Of a stretch of DNA of 64,000 nt, positions 59,101-64,000 are shown piece by piece (the stretch's first letter is position 1; each line of letters starts with the position of its first letter). The DNA is from Macrobrachium rosenbergii. Taxonomy: Eukaryota > Arthropoda > Malacostraca > Decapoda > Palaemonidae. The translations under genes and the position numbers were made by a program. The notes under the pieces are model-generated. The model did no database searches and was not told the DNA's origin. It worked only from the letters and a program-made list of their open reading frames with translations. The stretch spans positions 19,338,122-19,402,121 of the forward strand of contig NC_089782.1 of assembly GCF_040412425.1 (NCBI RefSeq), read 5' to 3'.

Positions 59101-61791
59101 CATCATTATTGTGCAGATCCTCAAGCAGTTTCTTCTGGGAAGTCCCAGGGATGAACATTTAAGGGTTGTTCTCATTTTGATAAGTTCTGTCAAGGTCATG
59201 CAAATGATAACATCTACAGGGTTATAAAAGAAAGTCATCTTGAAGAAACTGAAGTGGTTAACCACAGTAAACTGAATGCCCCTCTTAGAGAAGAAGCTTC
59301 ACAAGCATAACCAATATTTGCAACAATTGAATATTAAAAGAAACTACAGTCTGTGGGTTTTTAGTGGCATTATATTCAACAGCCTAACCCTGTTGAGAAA
59401 TGACTGGAGGTCAAAATTTTCATAGATGTCATCCACAACTTGGAGGACTAGAAACTCCCTCAGACCTAAATTTCTGATAGAAGCCTCCAGGAAGCAAGGC
59501 AGTTAAGATCTCATTTATGAACAGCAACTTTAGGGAAGAAGCTAAGCTGCCAAGGTGCCAGAAAGGCTCCATCATCTGGAGAGCAGATAAAACATCCACC
59601 TTTGTCCTCAAAACTGAAGAGTTCATGAAATTAGATAATGTCATGGCTGATGAAACCAGAAACTCATGAGAACAGATTAAAAAGAACCTAGTGAGGCCAT
59701 CTGATTTTCATGGTGTTATCATTTCCACCCGATCCAAGGAGACTTTCTTTGGGTGTACATCCACAGAAGTGTTAAATCACAAGCCTGGGAACCTCCCAGA
59801 TCCTTACTCCTAAGTACCAGATAACAAAGAAGGTGAATGTTATCCTAATGAAAGTGAAGTTCTTCCATGTGTTGAATCCTCAGTCAGTGGGGCACATGTA
59901 TGGTGTGACTATCCAGTTGGCAGTTGATGTTTGCAAACATTCTGATGAAATGCATCACTGTTATTGGTCTGTATCAGACAGACATTATTTAGAACCTATT
60001 CATAAATCTTGGCTAATGTAAATGATGGCTTTGCACTGCAGAATGGTTTTGTATATGGAAATTACATTTTAATCAAGTAGTCTTACTAATTTATGAGCTC
60101 TTCTGTTATTTGGAAGCCTCAATGTATATGGGATTCAATGAGGTTTATTTGTTAAAGTACTGTATTTTGAAAAAAGTATATTGCGCTGATTCAAACAACC
60201 AGGAAATTTTTTCACTTTTATTGCTGACTGTACCCGCAGCTTGTAAATTTGTAGAGTCAAGTTTGTTTAATAATTACATGCTTTGTATTCCACAGGTTCA
60301 TCCAGTAAACAAGGTGAAAGTGCTGTAAAAGCTGATGCCTCATCTGGAGAATTATGTATAGCTGTGGTGGGAATTGACACATTTTGTACCAAGAAACAAC
60401 TGGGGCATTTCCATTCAAGATGTTTTGCACATGCTAAGTGTTTATTACGTAACAAAGACAATCATATTAGATATTCCCCAGATTCATGCTCGGTTTGTTT
60501 GGAATACTTGCAACACTGCCACTCCTCTTTAAAGTGCTGTGAACGAATATTTAGAATTTTTAAAACATTCAAGAAAAGATGTGGCTTAAATTTTGACTGG
60601 GAGGAGACGTCCTTGAAAGATTGGTTTTTTGATAATTATAGGAAAATTCAAGATGCTAATGATTCAGCCAACAGTTCAGCTGTATCCTTTGAAGAATTCA
60701 AAGCTCAAAGGGAACTGAGAAGTGAAAGCTCACAGGAAGCTGATAATGTTTTAGGTGGACACACAATGAAAGATCCTCCTTCAAACATGGTTGCAAAACC
60801 AGAGATGGAGTCGGGGAATGAACCTTCATTGAGTGAGCTTGTATCAAGTAAACAGCTGTTAGTAAAGAAAAATTATGAAAGTGGAGAATCATCAAAAGCC
60901 ATTCATGAATCTTCTGTTGCAGCAGAGAAGAAAGCATCTTCTGCAAATGCAAGACCCTTGGACCTTCATTGTGTCTTGGACAAAAGCCAAACTACGTCAA
61001 GCAACAGTCTACCAAATTCTTCTCAGGAAGATTATTTAAAACATGATTCATTTTGTGAATTTTTACAGAAATATTCTAATATAAGTAGAGACATTTCAGA
61101 AACAAATGTACATTCTTACCACATAGTTTTTGAAAAGGATAACCCTTTCATTACTGAGGTATGTAAAAAATCAATACGGCTTGAGTGCAGCCCACCCCCA
61201 GATTTATTGAAAGGTATCCATGCTCAGTTTACATGTGTTAATGATGGGTCAGAACAAATTATGGGTTTCTTGCATAGAGAACTATTCACTGTATCTGATC
61301 TTTCATTTCAGTTTGGAAAGACTACAGGCTATTGCAATCCAAAGCTCCTTGAAAAGTTGAATATCACCTTAGGTTTAGCAAAGTCACACTTCAATGTTTA
61401 TGCTGCTCTTGTGGCAGTCATGTCAACCGTAAGGGAATATAATGAAGGTAATTCAGGTAGGCAAAGACAAGATGTTTCCAAGTTTCATAAATGTCTGGTA
61501 GAATCAATGGCATACCTAGCAAAGGAAATGTTGAACCCACTGAAGTTTTACATCAACATGGCCCTCTTGGACAAACACAAGTTACGCCTATCAGGATTCA
61601 ATCTCCAAGCCGACAATAATACAATTTGTACATTAGTCAGATATAACATCTTCTCCAAAAGTTTATTTGACGAGCAAGCTTTGAAAACAACATTTGAGTC
61701 TTCACAACACCTCTCAAAGTTTGTAAATACAGAGAAGTTTGAGGGAAGGAAAGAGGGTTTGGGTGATGTTAGTGTACAAAGTATAAATTGA
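41170..61791 (+). CDS. U1/matrin-type zinc-finger coiled-coil protein, 5 coding exons, 1056 aa
   Basis: Exons 41123-41175 (coding from ATG 41170), 43597-43766, 47391-48792, 56311-56407 and 60296-61791 join with consistent phases (0, 2, 0, 1), consensus GT-AG sites and a TGA at 61789. The coding length is 3168 bases. Domains: acidic, Asp/Glu/Leu-rich N-terminus (residues 1-60); DGEISE acidic patch; Lys-rich coiled coil (about 99-182); low-complexity Ser/Lys region with KPKRK and SKKRK nuclear-localisation-like stretches; two ISPIR(V/L)D(R/K)G repeats (382-405); C2H2 finger of U1/matrin spacing, C-x2-C-x12-H-x5-H (Cys499, Cys502, His515, His521); a Trp-containing segment; a Cys/His-rich module (589-633); and a C-terminal region I do not recognise. 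Fingers of this type bind RNA or mediate nuclear complexes, so a role in RNA processing or transcription is inferred. A ZNF318-like relative is possible but not established. The true start could lie further upstream, since the frame is open across exon 1. Confidence 0.85.
41831..42133 (-). mobile_element. dispersed retroposon, copy F
   Basis: Full-length reverse-oriented copy. 12-bp direct repeats ATATCTA(A/G)TTCC flank it at 41819-41830 and 42134-42145, with one mismatch. It lies in intron 1 of the zinc-finger gene. Confidence 0.87.
42777..43126. mobile_element. Tc1/mariner (Tigger/pogo-like) MITE, copy 2
   Basis: 350 bp with ends CAGGCAGTCCTGGTACGA / GTAAACAGGGGACTGCCTG and TA on both sides (42775-42776, 43127-43128). 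Shares ACGATTTTCGG with copy 1 but has a different middle. Lies in intron 1 of the zinc-finger gene. Confidence 0.8.
43177..43450 (+). repeat. 135-bp tandem duplication
   Basis: GTAATTTTAGCAGATGTTAA... at 43177 repeats at 43312 with about 88% identity (shared TATTTTAGTATACAAGGAAG). It sits between Tigger-like MITE copy 2 and zinc-finger exon 2. Confidence 0.85.
43597..43766 (+). CDS. zinc-finger gene exon 2
   Basis: This exon codes an acidic, Leu/Asp-rich stretch (DDFLQDENLFQDLEDLGKVL) that looks like an amphipathic helix and is rich in negative charge. The acceptor is CATGACAG and the donor is AAAAG|GTAAAT. It is 170 bp long and leaves two bases, completed to AGA (Arg) by the next exon. A 135-bp tandem duplication ends about 150 bp upstream. 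Confidence 0.85.
43767..45804. other. zinc-finger intron 2, 5' part
   Basis: C/T-rich DNA with a (CT)n tract; probably eroded repeat. No exon seen. Confidence 0.4.
45805..46610 (+). mobile_element. LINE 3'-terminal ORF2 fragment
   Basis: The plus-strand frame reads LKVNIGKTEVMV, FNYLVSVITEEG, VIRPILLYGAETWALE and, after frame breaks, RWMDVVRRVM and RNRWRKMTRVV. These are the post-catalytic RT blocks and C-terminal motif of non-LTR retrotransposons. The catalytic part is missing. It lies in intron 2 of the zinc-finger gene. Confidence 0.72.
47391..48792 (+). CDS. zinc-finger gene exon 3 (coiled coil and C2H2 finger)
   Basis: This 1402-bp exon has the acceptor CCTCTTACAG at 47390 and the donor GTG|GTAAGT at 48793. 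It holds the coiled coil (KKRKMEVINKMRKLV onward), a long Ser/Lys/Glu linker, the ISPIR pair and the FWCQCCNRSF finger followed by HLESPRH. Past 48792 the frame stays open by chance into the intron for another 98 codons. A transcript retaining the intron would swap the downstream domains for that unrelated tail. Confidence 0.9.
49718..49745 (+). mobile_element. SINE tail fragment
   Basis: AGCTCAGTGGTCTGGTTAAAC matches the 3' tail of the SINE at 15371-15645. Nothing of the tRNA head remains. Intron 3 of the zinc-finger gene. Confidence 0.5.
50355..54780 (+). mobile_element. decayed DIRS-like retrotransposon (RT, RNase H, tyrosine recombinase)
   Basis: Broken plus-strand frames show DIRS signatures in the right order. 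RT: IDLRDVYVCIPIHLVSRK near 52490-52550, then ITKTLAPMVAWAQ and QYLDGWLV (YLDDWL with Asp to Gly) near 52630-52715. Linker and RNase H: DLYLWQDQQNLPKGVPV near 53605-53660, ELLAVFVGLK and STAIVYLRNQKG near 53785-53880. Tyrosine recombinase: LCPVSAIRMCLQRT near 54420-54470 and a HYPLYMF remnant of the C-terminal block near 54700. The 5' part (50355-52100) is probably gag-derived but too eroded to assign. The element lies in intron 3 of the zinc-finger gene, in the same orientation. Confidence 0.65.
54781..55960 (+). other. repeat-derived intron sequence, possible gag-like remnant
   Basis: Continuing past the DIRS remnant, this C/T-rich stretch has a texture like 50750-51600 (runs of Ser/Pro/Leu codons without a frame). 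Near 55935 it has a short match to the SINE tail (CAGAGGTCTGGTTAAAC). It may be a second eroded retroelement part. No coding exon was seen. Confidence 0.25.
56311..56407 (+). CDS. zinc-finger gene exon 4
   Basis: The acceptor is GTTCTTTCACAG at 56310 and the donor is AAGG|GTAAGT at 56408. It codes 32 residues (SKQSEPKGIHNYKDG..., ending DNAAWYK) plus one base of a Gly codon. Entry is phase 0 and exit phase 1, matching both neighbours. The segment with two Trp residues directly after the finger may extend its fold. Confidence 0.85.
56803..57103 (-). mobile_element. dispersed retroposon, copy G
   Basis: Full-length reverse-oriented copy starting CCCCGTAGGGGGTTAGCG. 13-bp direct repeats TAT(G/A)TTGAATCAT flank it at 56790-56802 and 57104-57116. 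It lies in intron 4 of the zinc-finger gene. Confidence 0.88.
57991..57998 (-). terminator. AATAAA downstream of the 58060 ORF
   Basis: A minus-strand AATAAA within a T/A-rich stretch, 60-70 bp past the TAA stop. Its spacing suits a short 3'UTR. Confidence 0.3.
58060..58581 (-). CDS. possible terminal exon of an unrecognised minus-strand gene
   Basis: On the minus strand a strong acceptor (TCCTCTTGTGTATTACAG at 58582) leads into 173 open codons ending in TAA at 58060. An AATAAA follows about 65 bp later (57991-57998 region). The product is acidic to neutral, with a helical stretch (KEKILEHLYFILEAKTEMRG) and no domain I recognise. It sits antisense in intron 4 of the zinc-finger gene, immediately downstream of Penelope-like RT remnants on the same strand. 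It could therefore be an exon of a nested gene, or a second ORF of a retroelement with a chance splice site. No upstream exon was identified. Confidence 0.4.
   Translation of the reverse strand, partial: TPAQKTPDASGVPKSQDSLIEAWASKEAESGSQHVCSGTNSECKEATANDEPADLSLPSVTRKLSRIRTLEDESIVDKCTIGKEKILEHLYFILEAKTEMRGNIKATTASWHRTQFFTKADRDVVANLEGEEFNVATPKGLEQHPQTLLSIQGMIAKANTTDLCRMDTYGDPL
58660..59140 (-). mobile_element. Penelope-like retroelement RT remnant
   Basis: Minus-strand translation shows, in order but with frame breaks: WIPLGAIFTNF (the GSPLGP..AN block of reverse transcriptase), CRYVDNTI (the YVDD active site with Asp to Asn), KLPFLDVLS (the LPFLD block) and VYTKPTNIGLSLN (the YRKPT.TGL.L block). 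This order is characteristic of Penelope-like RTs. No GIY-YIG endonuclease follows, so the copy is 3'-truncated and inactive. 5' parts up to about 59800 are too decayed to assign. Confidence 0.65.
60296..61791 (+). CDS. zinc-finger gene exon 5 (terminal; Cys/His module)
   Basis: The acceptor is TTGTATTCCACAG at 60295. The two first bases complete Gly, then the frame is open for 497 codons to TGA. Near its start (residues 589-633 of the joined protein) lies a Cys/His cluster: FC, H-F-H-S-R-C, H-A-K-C, then Y-S-P-D-S-C-S-V-C. It looks zinc-binding but fits no family I can name with confidence. A Ser/Lys/Glu-rich linker follows, then a C-terminal half with predicted helices (KLLEKLNITLGLAKSHFNVY, VESMAYLAKEMLNPLKFY). 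Confidence 0.87.
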
Positions 61792-62015
61792 CTCTTTACA
61801 TGAGATGAAAGTTTTTAGCTTTGGAATTGGCCCCTCCGTCCTTACCAGTATCATATGAGACACATTTAAAAACTCAAAGGTATCCGGTTTACCAGTAACT
61901 CTTGGTGATGCCTCATGATTTTTTATGCAGCCTATGTCCTCATTCTTAAATGTGGGAACTGCACATTACATTAGTCTTTATTTTGTAGTGCTGGAAAAGT
62001 TGTGTAATCTGTACA

Positions 62016-62021
62016 ATTAAA
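62016..62021 (+). terminator. candidate poly(A) signal of zinc-finger gene
   Basis: ATTAAA lies about 225 bp past the TGA and is followed by an A-rich stretch near 62035-62041. It is the first plausible signal downstream. Longer 3' ends are possible in the AT-rich DNA beyond. Confidence 0.4.
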
Positions 62022-62049
62022 GATACACTGTTTAAAACAATACAGATAA

Positions 62050-62107
62050 GTTAACATTAGCAGAATACCTTTCTCCAGTTAACATTAGCAGAATACCTTT
62101 CTCAAGT
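62050..62107 (+). repeat. 29-bp tandem duplication
   Basis: GTTAACATTAGCAGAATACC occurs twice, just past the candidate poly(A) signal. Confidence 0.8.
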
Positions 62108-62526
62108 TTATAAAGGTTTATGGCACGCATGCTTTAGAACATTCACTAACCATTCTATATTGTTCTGCGTTGTGTGGCCTTTTTTTTTGGTGGAGGATGG
62201 TCTAATTTTAATAACTTCTAAGATGCTGTCTCATGAGTTGTAAGTTTTGAATATTTTAATAATACTCACACTATGCTGTGTATTTCATTTTAATGTTTAA
62301 ACTATGATAATGAAACGTGACCTTGCATGCCATTGGGCAAATTAGTACAGTTCTATACTTAACTATGTGTCTCATTGGAGTTACAATTACAAGTGGATAC
62401 CATTCTTGCTCTAATGGAGATGCAGATGTTTTGGTGTCTCAATCTGAAAACCATGGAAAAGTAAATGTCCAGGGTGTTTCAAGTTCAGTATTCCCATGGA
62501 ATTAATTAGAATACCTGACAATGATG

Positions 62527-62640
62527 TTTGAATCTGATGTAGTGTAATCAAGGTTGCAGATGGAAAGTATGCATTCCTGATAGTTTGAATCTGATGTAAT
62601 GTAATCAAGGTTTTAGATAGAAAGTATGTGTTCCTGATAG
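62527..62640 (+). repeat. 57-bp tandem duplication
   Basis: TTTGAATCTGATGTA(G/A)TGTA... to TTCCTGATAG repeats at 62584 with a few substitutions. Confidence 0.85.
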
Positions 62641-64000
62641 AAAATAATGTGGATTAAAAGCGGAACATAATTTTTATTCAGAACCAACTGTGTTTTCAGT
62701 GAAAGAAGGGATTTAAATTACATTCCATGCTGATCAGTTTACAGGATGCTGAAAGACACTTAACCTTGGATACTTAACACCTGTTTGCTTTTAAAGGTAA
62801 AATAATGAACCTTCCCAATAGGTATTTTGACTATTTTATTGTTTTAAACCACAAGCACTCTCTTGACTACATATTTGTACATGAATATGATTCGGTTCGC
62901 ATTAAGTACTGTACATGTAGCTCAGATGTGTCTCAAGGCAAAATCCGTGAAATTTAACTCAAGGGCAGAGTACAACTATACTGTTGATCTTAAAAATGTA
63001 GATCATCATAAGGTTGACTGGAATTTAAGCTAATGCTTAGTGATTGTGCTCCATAGACTGCTGTATGTAACCCAGGCTTTTCTAAAATTCTGTTCAAAGT
63101 TTTTATATTTGTTTAACTAGAGCGGTAAGTTAAGACTCTCTACTCTCCAAGGGCTAGTGATTTCTTTTGTTAATGTGAAATAATCCTGAGTCAGAAGCAT
63201 AATGAACAAAAAATTACAGTAATACCTCTACTTAGACACTGTAAGCTTTGGCATTTTTTGATGTTATGGTGGTCTTTGTTAAAAATAAGAGGGAAAAATT
63301 AGAATTTACATACATCAGTTTGTGCATCTTTATTTCAGTTAAATTTTAAAATACTATAAAAATACAGAAATCAATAAAAAGTGGCAAATAATGTAAAGAC
63401 AAGTGTTAAACTATGTAAAATAACATACTTGCACAGTAATACTACTAGTGTTTAAAAGCTTAGAAATCTAAAAAATATTCTATAGTACATGAAGTTCAAC
63501 TGTAGTAGTTCCCACATTTGGCCATGTGGCAGCTCTGGTTCTATCACTGGACAGCAAATTCAGATGTGCAGTTGAGTACATATTTCCACTGGCTTGTTTC
63601 TGTTGAATTTATGTCTTAATAATTAGTCCATGGCTCCAGAGAACGTTTTATAGTGCTAGTGCTACTAGGCAGAATGGTGTACCATTAAGGAATAAAGTGG
63701 CCATGATAAAATACTATGAAAATTATGAAAAGATTATCATCAACCATTCACAATGAGAGACAGAGCACATCTGTCACCCATCAAGTAGGTACAGCACAGT
63801 ACAGTACTGTACATACATACCATTTTATGTCATTCTTTATAATTATTTTGTACAAATTTATCAGAAGTAAAATGTTTAACTATCAAACAACTTATTTACC
63901 TGTATTAGTACCATTATGGAGTTACTTGTAAGAGTTGATGGGGGTGTCTAGGCCACTTTTTTAAAGGGCTCACTGAAATTAGGTTGTTTTTCAACTTAGT

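Larger units (their letters stand above)
61792..64000. other. 3' flank of zinc-finger gene
   Basis: AT-rich, with two short tandem duplications and no supported gene. Confidence 0.5.

Overview
This is a eukaryotic nuclear window, AT-rich and dominated by introns, microsatellites and decayed transposable elements. The mix of very long (TA)n and (GA)n tracts, DIRS-like, Penelope-like and LINE remnants, tRNA-derived SINEs and one abundant ~310-bp dispersed retroposon suggests a decapod crustacean, perhaps a caridean prawn. That assignment is pattern recognition, not a database match.

Two spliced genes can be rebuilt from splice sites and reading phase. (1) On the minus strand (18075 down to 8399) is a four-exon gene for a 164-residue, four-helix MARVEL-domain protein of the CMTM/plasmolipin type. 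All its introns are phase 0. (2) On the plus strand (41170 to 61791) is a five-exon gene for a 1056-residue, probably nuclear protein. In order it has an acidic N-terminus, a coiled coil, a charged Ser/Pro/Lys-rich middle with two ISPIR repeats, a U1/matrin-type C2H2 zinc finger and a large last exon that opens with a Cys/His-rich module. The phases close exactly (3168 coding bases). A possible terminal exon of a third gene (minus strand, 58581 to 58060) lies inside the last intron of gene 2. It is open and has a good acceptor, but I do not recognise it.

Layout: 1-6500 holds microsatellites, two related foldback elements and a Penelope-like terminal region with a hammerhead-ribozyme-like core. 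6700-18100 is the MARVEL gene, with a foldback MITE and a SINE in its introns. 18100-29400 is mostly non-coding, with many (GA)n/(CT)n tracts and one hairpin-bearing repeat. 29480-31170 is a LINE remnant split by a retroposon with a clean target-site duplication. 34000-39330 holds a SINE, a disrupted retroposon, a foldback element and two LINE copies in opposite orientation. 39669-61791 is the zinc-finger gene and its 5' flank; its introns carry Tigger-like MITEs, two retroposons, a LINE 3' end, a decayed DIRS element and a Penelope-like RT fragment. 61800-64000 is its 3' flank, with short tandem duplications.

Nothing here looks bacterial. There is no CRISPR array, no operon and no rRNA. Most short open frames are antisense or microsatellite translations.
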